Assembly: GCA_964458415.1 (NCBI GenBank)
Contig: CAYWIT010000014.1
Span: 1-64,000 of the forward strand
DNA: 64,000 nucleotides
DNA from: CAYWIT01 sp964458415
Lineage (GTDB): Bacteria; Pseudomonadota; Alphaproteobacteria; Micavibrionales; UBA2020
Direction of reading: 5' to 3'
Of this stretch, positions 25,013 to 33,961 are shown piece by piece (position 1 is the first letter of the stretch; every line of letters starts with the position of its first letter). The position numbers and the translations under genes were made by a program. The notes beneath the pieces are model-generated. The model was given only the letters and a program-made list of their open reading frames with translations. It searched no databases and was not told the origin of the DNA.

Positions 25013-25921
25013 TCAGGATTTGTTTTTTTTGCGTTCTGCGCGCTTGCGATCCGCTTCAAGGGCGTAATCGCCTGTGCCGTAGGTCAGAATATCGTCACCG
25101 GCGGCGATGACACCGGGTTCATATTCCGCTTTTCCTTTCAGTGCTTCATAGATGGACGTGAAGTCTGCATGCGTTTCATCAAATAATTGCTGGAAGCTGT
25201 CGATGACAAAGTAATTGTCCTGAAAATCATCGATCTGGTAATGGGTCTGCAAAATCCGCTTCAGATTAAAGCGGATGCGGTGAGGGGAATTGCTTTCGAG
25301 AGAAAAAATTGACTCTGTCGGCGAAGACAAAATGCCGGCGCCAAAAATACGCAGCCCTTGCGGTTCGCGGATCAGTCCGAATTCCACTGTATACCAATAG
25401 AGCCGTGCCAGTTTCCCGACGGTGCCGAGCTTGGCGGCTTTCAGGCCACCTTTGCCGTATTCTTCCATATATTGCGCAAAGACAGGGTCGGCCAGAATAG
25501 GAACATGACCGAAGAGGTCGTGAAACACGTCGGGCTCCTGGATATAGTCAATTTGTTGACGGGTGCGCATGAAATTGCCGACGGGGAAGCGGCGGTTAGC
25601 CAGCATTTCAAAAAATGGTTCGTCCGGAATAAGCCCGGGGACGGGAACAACCTGCCAGCCGCTGCGTTTCATCAGGATTTCATTGATGGCTGAAAATTCC
25701 GGAACTTTGTTCTGACTGATACCGAGTGTCGAAAGGGAATCGAGAAACAGGCTGATCGCCCGTCCCGGCAAGACTTCGAGCTGGCGGGTATAAAGCGTGC
25801 GCCAGATTTCGTGTTCTTCAGATGTGAAGTTGCGCTGAGGGACTGTGAAAAAATCAAGATTGCCGGGGGTCCATCCGTCTGGCGGCGTGTAGTGCTCGGC
25901 TGCGTCAAGTCCCTTGTCCAT
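25013..25921 (-). CDS. phhA: Phenylalanine 4-monooxygenase
   Basis: Converts phenylalanine to tyrosine using tetrahydropterin, iron and oxygen. The iron site HDLFGH is in EPDVFHDLFGHVP and the third ligand Glu in YWYTVEFGLI, both at the family spacing. PVPGLIPDEPFF and the C-terminal region also match. The ATG at 25921 lies four bases after the maiA stop and has AAGGGA upstream; an ATG at 25963 would overlap maiA by 38 bases. It forms a two-gene unit with maiA, feeding phenylalanine into the homogentisate pathway whose other enzymes lie at 27.7-29.8 kb. A 4a-carbinolamine dehydratase (phhB) is not in the window. Confidence 0.93.
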   Translation of the reverse strand: MDKGLDAAEHYTPPDGWTPGNLDFFTVPQRNFTSEEHEIWRTLYTRQLEVLPGRAISLFLDSLSTLGISQNKVPEFSAINEILMKRSGWQVVPVPGLIPDEPFFEMLANRRFPVGNFMRTRQQIDYIQEPDVFHDLFGHVPILADPVFAQYMEEYGKGGLKAAKLGTVGKLARLYWYTVEFGLIREPQGLRIFGAGILSSPTESIFSLESNSPHRIRFNLKRILQTHYQIDDFQDNYFVIDSFQQLFDETHADFTSIYEALKGKAEYEPGVIAAGDDILTYGTGDYALEADRKRAERKKNKS

Positions 25922-25925
25922 GGGG

Positions 25926-26624
25926 TTACGATTTCCCTTTTGCGATGTCTGGGCGCTGGTCATCCGGCGTATCCGGCTGGTTTTCCGGCGCGGCCTCCTG
26001 AAAACATTTCAGCTCAAGGCAATTCTTTTCTATGGCGGTGATGATGGGATAATCGTCCAGAGCCATTTCATATCTGCGTGCATTGTAAATTTGCGGGATC
26101 AGGCTCATGTCTGCCATTGTCACTGAACCACCGCAGACGAATTTTCCTGTATGAAAGGGGCTTTTCTGCAGAAGTTTTTCGAGAGCGTCAAATCCTTGCC
26201 GTATCCATTTATGATACCATTCCGTTTTTTGCGTCTGGGACACGCCCAATTCACTTGTCAGATGATTAAGGATTTTCAGGTTGTTGATCGGATGAATATC
26301 CGCCACGGGGATCAGCGAGATTTGCCGCACAAATGCGCGTTGCTCGGGGTCCTTCGGCATATAAGAGGGGTCCGGATATTTCTCTTCAAGGTATTCCATG
26401 ATCGCCATGGATTGAGTCAGTACAAATTCACCGTCAACCAGTGTGGGAACCAGTTCTTGCGGATTTAGGGCGCGGTATTCTGGACTGTGTTGTTCGCCGC
26501 CATTCCGGAGGAGGTGGACGGCATGATATTCATATGGCAGTCCCTTAAAAGCGAGCGCAATCCGGGCACGGTAAGAGGAAGAGGAGCGGTAATAGCTATA
26601 GAGGTGCATCATTTTTTTAACCAT
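25926..26624 (-). CDS. maiA: Maleylacetoacetate isomerase (zeta-class GST)
   Basis: Isomerises maleylacetoacetate to fumarylacetoacetate with glutathione. The zeta-class motif is YYRSSSSYRARIAL (the family usually shows SSCSWRVRIAL, so Cys is replaced by Ser here), followed by PTLVDGEFVLTQSMAIMEYL, which binds glutathione. At about 230 residues it is slightly longer than usual, with a C-terminal tail (PENQPDTPDDQRPD). Two starts are possible: ATG 26624 or ATG 26612 (MMHLYSYY), the latter being closer to homologues. Immediately upstream of phhA. Confidence 0.9.
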   Translation of the reverse strand: MVKKMMHLYSYYRSSSSYRARIALAFKGLPYEYHAVHLLRNGGEQHSPEYRALNPQELVPTLVDGEFVLTQSMAIMEYLEEKYPDPSYMPKDPEQRAFVRQISLIPVADIHPINNLKILNHLTSELGVSQTQKTEWYHKWIRQGFDALEKLLQKSPFHTGKFVCGGSVTMADMSLIPQIYNARRYEMALDDYPIITAIEKNCLELKCFQEAAPENQPDTPDDQRPDIAKGKS

Positions 26625-26716
26625 TTTTTGATCGCTATATTCTAACAGCCTGAATGTGAAAATGAAGATTAATTTTTACCTATTGCGTTGATTTATATTG
26701 ATTTAATTATTGCCTA

Positions 26717-26745
26717 TTGACATCATTATATATTATGTATATTTT
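26717..26745 (+). promoter_or_regulatory. Promoter of ankyrin gene 1
   Basis: TTGACA (26717-26722), 17 bases, TATTTT (26740-26745) in a very AT-rich stretch, 24 bases before the chosen ATG at 26770. TATATT two bases earlier is an alternative -10 box. Its position rules out the long upstream start at 26710. Confidence 0.6.
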
Positions 26746-26769
26746 TTACGAAAATTATGCAGGTGCTAC

Positions 26770-27720
26770 ATGGGTTTGTCTGATTATAAGCAGAAGCGGC
26801 TGAACAAAAGGCTCGGACGCGCCATAGATAAAGGAAACCTCGCTGAGGTGGCTGAGTTAATAGTTCTGGGCGCCGATGTAAACGCAAGATATGCAAGCTG
26901 GGGCAGCGGAGATTCTCCCAGACCGATGCTCTACCATGCCTTATATCGCGAGCAAAAGGAGATAGCACTTTATCTTCTGAATTATCCGATTGAACAGCAG
27001 GTTGATTTGACGCAGCAGCACCGTAATCAGAACACGGCTTTGCTATACGCTATCGGTACATATCCTGATGTAGAAGTTATAACAACCCTTATAGAAAGAG
27101 GCAGCGATCTTCAGGCAAAAAACTGGCAAGAAGAAACAGCAGTTCACTTGGCTGCGGAGAAGGGGAGGCTTGCCGTACTGACTCTATTGCTTGATGCAGG
27201 AGCCGACATTAATGCATTAGATAAGTATGGCAGGACACCACTGCATCGTGCGACCAGTGGCGGGCATTATCCTGTTGTGGAAGCGCTTTTATTGCGTGAG
27301 GCAAAAACAGATATTGTGGATAATAGCGGTAATCAGGCCATTGATATTATACATGGTTCATATCCGGGAATCTCTAGACTGTTCAAGCCCGAGAATAAGG
27401 CAGAGGAGCTTGCAAATAAATCCGTCACGGAAGCGGGCTGGAAATTAACAGCGCCAGACGAGATTGCATATCAGGATAATCGTGAGGTTATCGGCTATCG
27501 GCTGACAAGGATTTTCAATTTCAATGTGCGGACTTATACGCAGATAACGCAGAACACGCAAACCAATGCCGAGAGCCAGATCATGCGTTTTTTTGACGAG
27601 TTTACGGATGCAAAGCCGATTGAGGAAGCCTACGCCGCTTTGCTACGTGAAGGCGGGCAGGCCGATGAAAGCGCCATAAGCGGTCTGCGGATCATCAAGA
27701 AGTCTATCCGGCAGCCTTGA
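26770..27720 (+). CDS. Ankyrin-repeat protein with conserved C-terminal domain (copy 1)
   Basis: A 316-residue cytosolic protein, no signal peptide. Ankyrin repeats run from about residue 20 to 190, best seen in ETAVHLAAEKGRLAVLTLLL and GRTPLHRATSGGHYPVVEAL, with earlier ones more diverged. The C-terminal 100 residues are not ankyrin and share a pattern with the ankyrin protein at 41029-42465: GxLTxIFNF, then FxxF, IEEAYAALL. The ATG at 26770 has AGGTG five bases before it. It sits on the opposite strand between maiA and fah, splitting the tyrosine-catabolism genes, and its 3' end overlaps fah by 17 bases. Target unknown; ankyrin repeats mediate protein binding and are common in effectors of host-associated bacteria. 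Confidence 0.85.
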   Translation: MGLSDYKQKRLNKRLGRAIDKGNLAEVAELIVLGADVNARYASWGSGDSPRPMLYHALYREQKEIALYLLNYPIEQQVDLTQQHRNQNTALLYAIGTYPDVEVITTLIERGSDLQAKNWQEETAVHLAAEKGRLAVLTLLLDAGADINALDKYGRTPLHRATSGGHYPVVEALLLREAKTDIVDNSGNQAIDIIHGSYPGISRLFKPENKAEELANKSVTEAGWKLTAPDEIAYQDNREVIGYRLTRIFNFNVRTYTQITQNTQTNAESQIMRFFDEFTDAKPIEEAYAALLREGGQADESAISGLRIIKKSIRQP

Positions 27721-28717
27721 TTTTTACGGCATTCTGTCCGTATACGTAAGGATCGACCTTTTGCTCAATCGCGCCGAAGACTGATTTTCCGGCCGTATCG
27801 AACATCTCAATTTTCACCGTATCGCCGAACTTCATGAATGGCGTTTTGCTTTCACCCTGTTCAAGCTTTTCAATCATGCGTTTTTCGACAATGCAGGAAT
27901 GCCCTTTGCTACGATCCTTGTTGGAGACAGTACCGGAGCCGATGATTGTTCCTGCACAGAGCGGACGTGTCCTCGCAGCATGGGCGATGAGGTCGGCAAA
28001 GCTGAAGACCATGTCTGTCCCGGCATCGGGATGACCGAATTCCTTGCCGTTCCATTGCGTGACCAGAGGAAGGTGAACTTTGCAATCTTTCCAGGCATCG
28101 CCGAGTTCTTCCGGGGTAATCGCTATGGGGGAGAAAGCGGAGGATGGCTTCGATTGAAAGAATCCAAATCCTTTTGCCAGTTCGGGTGCGGCAATCATGC
28201 GGAGTGTCACGTCGTTCACCAGCATCAGCAGACGAATATGCCTCCCTGCATCGGCGGCCACCGTTCCCATCGGCACGTCACCGGTGACAACAGCGACCTC
28301 GCCTTCAAAATCAATACCCCATTCCTCTTTTTCAAATGTGATGTTTTCCGTCGGAGCAAGAAACGCATCTGATCCGCCTTGATACATCAATGGGTCAGTC
28401 CAGAAGCTTGGCGGCATATCCGCGCCCCGTGCCTTGCGCACCAGTTCGACGTGGTTGACATAGGCGCTGCCGTCTGCCCACTGGTAGGCGCGGGGCAAGG
28501 GGCTGGCGCAGTCATGTGGGTTGAAGGGAAAGGATGATACATTTCCGGACTCAAGGTCATTGGAAAGTTTTTGCAATTGTGGCTGGCAAATGTCCCAGTT
28601 ATCCAGCGCCTCTTGCAATGTACGCGCAACCGTTTCCGCCGATGCCGCTTTGGCAAGGTCTTTGCTGACAACAATCAGTTTGCCATCGCGGCCATGTTTA
28701 AGGGAGGCGAGTTTCAT
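27704..28717 (-). CDS. Fumarylacetoacetate hydrolase family protein
   Basis: Last step of tyrosine breakdown: splits fumarylacetoacetate into fumarate and acetoacetate. The FAH fold is shown by ITFEKEEWGIDFEGEVAVVTGD (metal-binding Glu pair and Asp; written in parts DFEGEVAVVTG) and CAGTIIGSGTVSN near the C-terminus. It is 337 residues, of the length of bacterial FAH-like proteins rather than the 420-residue mammalian type. Starts one base after the hppD stop, so it is in an operon with hppD and its role in the pathway is well supported. Confidence 0.9.
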   Translation of the reverse strand: MKLASLKHGRDGKLIVVSKDLAKAASAETVARTLQEALDNWDICQPQLQKLSNDLESGNVSSFPFNPHDCASPLPRAYQWADGSAYVNHVELVRKARGADMPPSFWTDPLMYQGGSDAFLAPTENITFEKEEWGIDFEGEVAVVTGDVPMGTVAADAGRHIRLLMLVNDVTLRMIAAPELAKGFGFFQSKPSSAFSPIAITPEELGDAWKDCKVHLPLVTQWNGKEFGHPDAGTDMVFSFADLIAHAARTRPLCAGTIIGSGTVSNKDRSKGHSCIVEKRMIEKLEQGESKTPFMKFGDTVKIEMFDTAGKSVFGAIEQKVDPYVYGQNAVKIKAAG

Positions 28718-28718
28718 A

Positions 28719-29789
28719 TCAGGATGCTGCCTTTTCTTCTTTCAGGACGCCGCGGCGAATCTGGTCTTCTTCCAGAGATTCGAACAGCGCCTGGAAGTTG
28801 CCTTCGCCAAAGCCCTCGTTGCCCTTACGCTGGATAATTTCATAGAAAATCGGACCGATGGCGTCTTTGGTGAAAATCTGGAGCAAAAGCCCTTGTCCTT
28901 TGGTGGGGGCGCCATCGACAAGGATGTTCAGTTTTTGCAGCAGTTCAAGTTTTTCGCCGTGGCCGGGGACGCGGGCGTCTACTTTTTTGTAATAGGTATC
29001 CAGCGTGGTCTGGAAATCGACACCGTTTTTCTGCATGTCGGTAACCGTTTTATAAATGTCGTCGGTGCCGAGGGCGATATGCTGAATGCCTTCGCCATTA
29101 TAGCGTTTCAGGAATTCCTCAATTTGTGATTTGTCATCGGAGGATTCATTGATCGGAATGCGGATTTTTCCGCAGGGGCTGGTCATGGCCTTGCTTTTAA
29201 GTCCGGTCAGCTTTCCTTCGATGTCAAAGTAACGGATCTCGCGGAAATTGAAGATATTGGTATAGTAGTCCGCCCATTTGGCCATGTTTCCGCGGTTGAC
29301 GTTATGCGTCAGGTGGTCGATGTAGGTCAGACCGCAACCGGGATTGGGCGCGCGATCAATAAAGTTGAAATCCGTTTCATAGATAGAGCCCTTGTCGCCG
29401 TATTTATCGACCAGAAACAGAATAGAGCCGCCAATTCCCTCAATCGCCGGAATTTGCATTTCTCCCGGGCCGATTGGGCTGACGAAGGGCTTGGCGCCTT
29501 TTTCAATGGCGCGGGCATGGGCTTCTTGCGCATCCCCGACGCGGAAGGCCATGGCATAGGCGCCGCCGCACTGACGGGCGGCAGCGAATTTCATCGCCGA
29601 TGGTTCTGCATTCAAAATAAAATTGATGTCGCCTTGCTGATAGAGCGCGACATTTTTCGATTTATGTTGTGCCGTTTTTTTAAAGCCCAAGCTTTTGAAT
29701 AGGGCATCGAGCGCCGCGGGATCGGTATGGCAATATTCTACAAATTCAAAGCCGTCTGTCCCCATGGGGTTTTCAAATAAATCAGCCAT
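28719..29789 (-). CDS. hppD: 4-hydroxyphenylpyruvate dioxygenase
   Basis: Turns 4-hydroxyphenylpyruvate into homogentisate with iron and oxygen. It has two vicinal-oxygen-chelate halves; the iron ligands are His in TYIDHLTHNV, His in GEGIQHIALGTDD and Glu in GPIFYEIIQRKG. The C-terminal helix GEGNFQALFESLEEDQ is typical. ATG 29789 is preceded by GGAGG at five bases; a TTG at 29804 is less likely. Followed by fah one base later. Homogentisate 1,2-dioxygenase, the next enzyme, is not in the window. Confidence 0.95.
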   Translation of the reverse strand: MADLFENPMGTDGFEFVEYCHTDPAALDALFKSLGFKKTAQHKSKNVALYQQGDINFILNAEPSAMKFAAARQCGGAYAMAFRVGDAQEAHARAIEKGAKPFVSPIGPGEMQIPAIEGIGGSILFLVDKYGDKGSIYETDFNFIDRAPNPGCGLTYIDHLTHNVNRGNMAKWADYYTNIFNFREIRYFDIEGKLTGLKSKAMTSPCGKIRIPINESSDDKSQIEEFLKRYNGEGIQHIALGTDDIYKTVTDMQKNGVDFQTTLDTYYKKVDARVPGHGEKLELLQKLNILVDGAPTKGQGLLLQIFTKDAIGPIFYEIIQRKGNEGFGEGNFQALFESLEEDQIRRGVLKEEKAAS

Positions 29790-29878
29790 TGCTGCCTCCG
29801 TCAATCGTCAATGATGCGTGAACTGAGGGCAGTATCAAATTTTTTGGACGCGATTGCAAGATGGGGCGTTGCCACCTG

Positions 29879-31018
29879 TCATAATGTTGCGGCGGCCCCT
29901 GACGGGGCGCGGAGCGTCGGGGAGTTATTGTGCCGTGCATCAATTTTTTCAATTTCCTGCAGCAGCGCATGCTCCTCGGTTTCCCTCAAGGGCTGCCATT
30001 TTGTCATCCATTCGCACCAGATCAGGTGGTCAGGGGAAACTTTTCCTTTTTTGAAGGCGTCGATCAGGTGGCCGGAACTGACGGGTCCTTGCGTGGTGCC
30101 ATCGTCTGTGTTGAAGACATGATAGCTTCCTGCCAGCAGTTCCTCCTGCAACTCGCGTCTTCGCACAGGCTGTGCTTCGTTTTCCATCCGCTGTGTGAAA
30201 TCGCGCAGGCCTTTTTCAAAAAAGGCAAGGGCTTTCGGGTCGGCAGATTCTGCATGGCGTTTCCCGACGAATTCTGCAAGATGTCCGCGCGCTTCCAGAA
30301 GCAGGCTGTAAAGACTTTTGTCGATGCCGCTGTCTATTCTTTCGATGCGCTCTCCGCCAAGGTATCTGGCGAGCAGGGCATGGGCATAGGGCAGGGCGCG
30401 TTCCCATTCTCCTGCGGGGGCGTGCATATGGCGGGAAAAGCTGATTTCGTGCCCTTGTCCGTATCTGCCGGAAATGCCGGCGCTGTCTTTCTGTGCGATG
30501 AAGCCGTAGCCAGACCACGTGTCGAACCCGATGCGGCGGAGCGGCGCGCCTATGCTGTCCATGTATTCCGAAACGGCGGCATCCCTGTTTTTTCTTGTTT
30601 CATCTGCCGTGCTGCCGCGCGGATAGGTCAGCATCCGGCTGTCGAACCCTTCAGGCGCCGACGTGCCTTCGGGCGCGATTACTACCGCGCTGGGCAAGGA
30701 CATTTTTCCATTTTCGTCGGAGTGAAAATAGGTGTCGGCAGGCATGAAACCCGAAGGAATGTTTTTCCCCCTGTTGCACGCCTCGGAAAACGAGGCGATA
30801 ATGACGCACTCGGCGCCGTCGAATTGCGTGCCGTAAGCATGATTTTCAACAACGGCGTTCAGGGCGAAGTGGAACGTGTTCCGGTATGACTGGCTTTTGT
30901 ATACGGAGCGGTCGAGGATCAGGCCGTCCCTGTCCGCGGATACGCCGGACAGCTGGTCCTGCACGCGTATCAGCACAAGGTCGTCATGACGTGTACCCAG
31001 ATAACTATCTTGCGTCAT
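29879..31018 (-). CDS. Unknown protein with C-terminal GYF_2-like domain
   Basis: The 379-residue protein has a strong ribosome site (GGAGG four bases before ATG). Residues about 295-345 fit a GYF_2 domain: YHVFNTDDGTTQGPVSSGHL, then KKGKVSPDHLIWCEWMTKWQPL, i.e. the G-P, W and WxP positions that bind short peptides. The first 280 residues are not recognised; they are rich in aromatic and charged residues with SRHMHAPAGEWERALPYAHAL and a predicted helical hairpin after it. No signal or membrane segment. Lies alone between hppD and a divergent ORFan. Confidence 0.72.
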   Translation of the reverse strand: MTQDSYLGTRHDDLVLIRVQDQLSGVSADRDGLILDRSVYKSQSYRNTFHFALNAVVENHAYGTQFDGAECVIIASFSEACNRGKNIPSGFMPADTYFHSDENGKMSLPSAVVIAPEGTSAPEGFDSRMLTYPRGSTADETRKNRDAAVSEYMDSIGAPLRRIGFDTWSGYGFIAQKDSAGISGRYGQGHEISFSRHMHAPAGEWERALPYAHALLARYLGGERIERIDSGIDKSLYSLLLEARGHLAEFVGKRHAESADPKALAFFEKGLRDFTQRMENEAQPVRRRELQEELLAGSYHVFNTDDGTTQGPVSSGHLIDAFKKGKVSPDHLIWCEWMTKWQPLRETEEHALLQEIEKIDARHNNSPTLRAPSGAAATL

Positions 31019-31149
31019 GCTTCCTCCATCCGCAGGGTAAGGACATCAGGTTATAATTTAACATAATATTAACTTTTTTGCAAGGGAGTAAGCTTCATGC
31101 TTGTTGGCACTGTAGTGTCGCTTGTAAAGTTGGATTGGAGAACTGAAAC

Positions 31150-31869
31150 GTGACCGAGAATCGGGAAAATTTATTTAACAAGGATGCTTTACAACAGTTC
31201 TATGGGGAAATTTCATCGGAAGATGGAATCGCCATTGAGGATTTTCAAAAAAAACTTGGCGATCTTTTTAATCGTGCACGACAGGATGATGACGTAAAAG
31301 AATATCGCATTGGAAGAGGGGAATGGAAAAAACTTCGTGACGAGGTTTTGCCTGTATCCTGTTACTTTTTTTATCGCAAGATTTCTACCGGAAAGGTTCG
31401 ATTTTTGTTAAGCAATGAGCCTCCCGATTGTATGTATTGGGGAGAAGGTGACAAAAAAAACGAAAAATCAGTCGAGGTTACCATTGCCCAAGGTAGAGAG
31501 AGGTTTTTTCTTGGTAAGAGGTTAAATGAGGAGAAAATGGCAGGTGGCTTCCTTGGCCTTGGCGACGAGAAAAATAACGATGATTTTGAGAAGGCGATTG
31601 CTAGTGATCGTGTCATGTACTCGACCGAACAGGCTCTGGATGCAATAAAGTCTGGAGTGCTGAGGTGCCTTGAAAGAAAGAAAAATCATAACCCCATGGA
31701 TGTCTTGCTTATTGCAGCCAATTTAATAGTGCTTCCATTTGAGCGCTGGGAAAAAATAATACCTGAATTAGCGCGCGCCTCTGAGGGGATGCCTTTCATG
31801 GAAGTGCATGTCATCGCCGACGGCGATTTAAAGGGGATGGGCTTCACCATTAAATCCCCCCATTCTTGA
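31150..31869 (+). CDS. Unknown soluble protein
   Basis: Not recognised. A 239-residue protein starting at GTG with GGAG nine bases upstream. It is lysine and glutamate rich, and the DNA is more AT-rich than its neighbours. Recognisable elements are SCYFFYRKISTGKVRFLLSN, a lysine-rich central loop and a C-terminal helix-strand pattern ending in DGDLKGMGFTIKSPHS. No signal peptide or membrane segment. The gene runs into the unknown gene on the other strand, 12 bases away. Confidence 0.6.
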   Translation: MTENRENLFNKDALQQFYGEISSEDGIAIEDFQKKLGDLFNRARQDDDVKEYRIGRGEWKKLRDEVLPVSCYFFYRKISTGKVRFLLSNEPPDCMYWGEGDKKNEKSVEVTIAQGRERFFLGKRLNEEKMAGGFLGLGDEKNNDDFEKAIASDRVMYSTEQALDAIKSGVLRCLERKKNHNPMDVLLIAANLIVLPFERWEKIIPELARASEGMPFMEVHVIADGDLKGMGFTIKSPHS

Positions 31870-31881
31870 ATGGAAACATTC

Positions 31882-33063
31882 CTACCCTGCCGTGGGAGGC
31901 TTGGGCGCGGGTGGTGCTTGCGGTTTTTGCTTCATCGGGGGCAGTTCGGGCCGCGTGGCGCGGGCGGCCTTGTAATTCGACAGATAGAGGCCGATGGCGG
32001 CCGGAACTTCGGGCCGTACTGCTTGTACGATCATGTTTTCAAGCATTCTTTGGCCCTGTTCGGAGCCGTCAATTTTTTTGAACGCGGTGATAGCGTGGGT
32101 CACATGCTCTTTGAACTGGGCTTCGTTTTGTTCAAAATCTCCTTTGCCATTTGACATCAGGTCATAAAGGCCCTGTGCATGCAGGATATGGCAGGTGATC
32201 CGGCATTGCAGGACAAAGGATTCAAGTTCCTTGATGTCCAGACCATAGGCCTTGAGTTGTTTCATCGTGCTTTCTGCGCTGGCCAGCGCGCTGTCTGCTT
32301 CAGCCATAAGCTGGCCATAGCCAAGCATGTGGTAGTTTTCACAGTAGCCGGTCATTTTTTCATGCGCCGTTTCGATGAAGCGGGTGAAAGTATCCATGAT
32401 ATCCATGACGCGCAGTTGGTTCAGGCTTTCTTCAAGGCTGTTTTTGTGGGTGGCGCGTGTGAAATTGTCAAACAGAAAATGCGTTTGTGGAATCTTGCTG
32501 GCCGGCCCGTTGTTATTAAATTCATTTTCAGGACGCTGCAGGTTTTTGTCGGCGGTTTCAATATCTCGCAGATCGAAAATAGCCAAGGGGGGGAGAACAT
32601 CCTGAAGAGGGCGGGCATGGGGGCATCCCTGATAGTCAAAAATATAGCCCTCCCTTTCGGCGAATGCCCGAAAATGGCTGAAACCCATTTGTGAAGGCGC
32701 TGGCGGCAAGGGCGTAACCTGATTGCTGTTTTTGCGCCAGTCTTGTTCAATGGCGGCAATATCATTTAAAGCCTCAAGAAATGTCCGGGCGCTTTTTATA
32801 ACAGAGGTATATACGCGCTCATTTTCTGGCGCGTCCGCAGCAAGGTTATTGTGGACAATTTTGGAGAGTGTCCATGTTTTTTTGATCGGGTCATCCAGCC
32901 AGATTTCAAAGTAAACAAAGTGTGTTGCAGGGATCTGGTCATTGGGGGCGAAGCTTTGTGTCCTGCAAGATGCTCCGAAAATGGGCTCCAGACATTTTTT
33001 TGGCCAGAAAGTTCCGTTGGCGGGCGTATTTTCCGCTGTATTACTATTTTCTTTGCCGCGCAT
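31882..33063 (-). CDS. Unknown helical protein
   Basis: A 393-residue protein of unknown family with GGAGA seven bases before its ATG. The first 200 residues contain THFVYFEIWLDDPIKKTW and QGCPHARPLQDVLPPL; the second half is predicted to be all helix (MDIMDTFTRFIETAHEKM, ADSALASAESTMKQL, VLQCRITCHILHAQGLYDLM). The C-terminus is a proline/alanine-rich tail (PPMKQKPQAPPAPKPP), of the sort that binds SH3-like domains or spans the cell wall. No signal peptide. Faces the unknown gene at 33270. Confidence 0.65.
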   Translation of the reverse strand: MRGKENSNTAENTPANGTFWPKKCLEPIFGASCRTQSFAPNDQIPATHFVYFEIWLDDPIKKTWTLSKIVHNNLAADAPENERVYTSVIKSARTFLEALNDIAAIEQDWRKNSNQVTPLPPAPSQMGFSHFRAFAEREGYIFDYQGCPHARPLQDVLPPLAIFDLRDIETADKNLQRPENEFNNNGPASKIPQTHFLFDNFTRATHKNSLEESLNQLRVMDIMDTFTRFIETAHEKMTGYCENYHMLGYGQLMAEADSALASAESTMKQLKAYGLDIKELESFVLQCRITCHILHAQGLYDLMSNGKGDFEQNEAQFKEHVTHAITAFKKIDGSEQGQRMLENMIVQAVRPEVPAAIGLYLSNYKAARATRPELPPMKQKPQAPPAPKPPTAG

Positions 33064-33269
33064 CGCAGAGTCTCCGGTTAAGATATGGATAATAACGGCT
33101 CCTGACCTTGACGTAAAGCGTTAATGCTCCATCTTAGATACATGACTTGTTTCAATAAATTATTTTACTGGAAAAACTAGATCGTAATATTAATTCTTTA
33201 TGCATAGTTTCTGGATTAAAATGAAAGTAGATCAATAGGTTATAGAGATTCAGGACGCGCCGTGGCGGC

Positions 33270-33641
33270 ATGTTTGCGCCCGCATTTTTGGCCTGTAAAG
33301 CAATGTCAGACAAAGAAAACACATCTCTGGAAACCCTGACTTCTCCCATTGAGGAGAAGGCCTCCGTTATTACTGTCAATTTCAAGGATGGTAAAATCGT
33401 CAGCAAAGTACAATTCGATGACGAGGGCGGCGGCATTCCCAAGTTTTTGCGTGATATGGCCAAATTTTCCAAGCAAAACAAGGTAAAATCCGTTGTGGTG
33501 CTGACCATCAACGAGGACAATTATGTCGATTGGGTGCATGTCGCGGATTCCGAGCATCATCTGGCGTTAGCGGCACTCTGCCTTGACGATATCAAAGAGG
33601 ATCTGAAATCAGCTATTTTTAAGGAGTCTGACGACCCCTGA
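33270..33641 (+). CDS. Unknown small acidic protein
   Basis: A 123-residue protein from ATG 33270, or 112 residues from ATG 33303 (MSDKENTSLE), neither with a clear ribosome site. The body alternates strands and helices: VITVNFKDGKIVSKVQFD, then GGIPKFLRDMAKFSKQNK and KSVVVLTINEDNYVDWVHV. No family recognised. It ends 24 bases before tRNA-Phe on the opposite strand. Confidence 0.6.
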   Translation: MFAPAFLACKAMSDKENTSLETLTSPIEEKASVITVNFKDGKIVSKVQFDDEGGGIPKFLRDMAKFSKQNKVKSVVVLTINEDNYVDWVHVADSEHHLALAALCLDDIKEDLKSAIFKESDDP

Positions 33642-33665
33642 AGTAATATTCATCGAGGAGAAAAG

Positions 33666-33741
<76 letters not shown>

Positions 33742-33765
33742 CTGCGCTTGATGCGGCAGGGCTCG

Positions 33766-33794
33766 TTTATAGGCAAAAAAAACTGCACTGTCCA
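33766..33794 (-). promoter_or_regulatory. Promoter of tRNA-Phe
   Basis: On the minus strand TGGACA (33789-33794), exactly 17 bases, TATAAA (33766-33771), with the tRNA 5' end 24 bases downstream. Confidence 0.7.
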
Positions 33795-33961
33795 GCACAA
33801 TTTAAAGCCTTGAAAATAAATGATTTAATTTAGTATTTAGGGCGGCTTGCAGCAGGGCTTTTCTTGACGTTTTCTTCACATATCGTTTAGTATCTGAGTC
33901 GGCTTGATCCTTTTGGACGGGCACAGAGAGCTTTACACGATAACAAGACTGGACTTGATCC

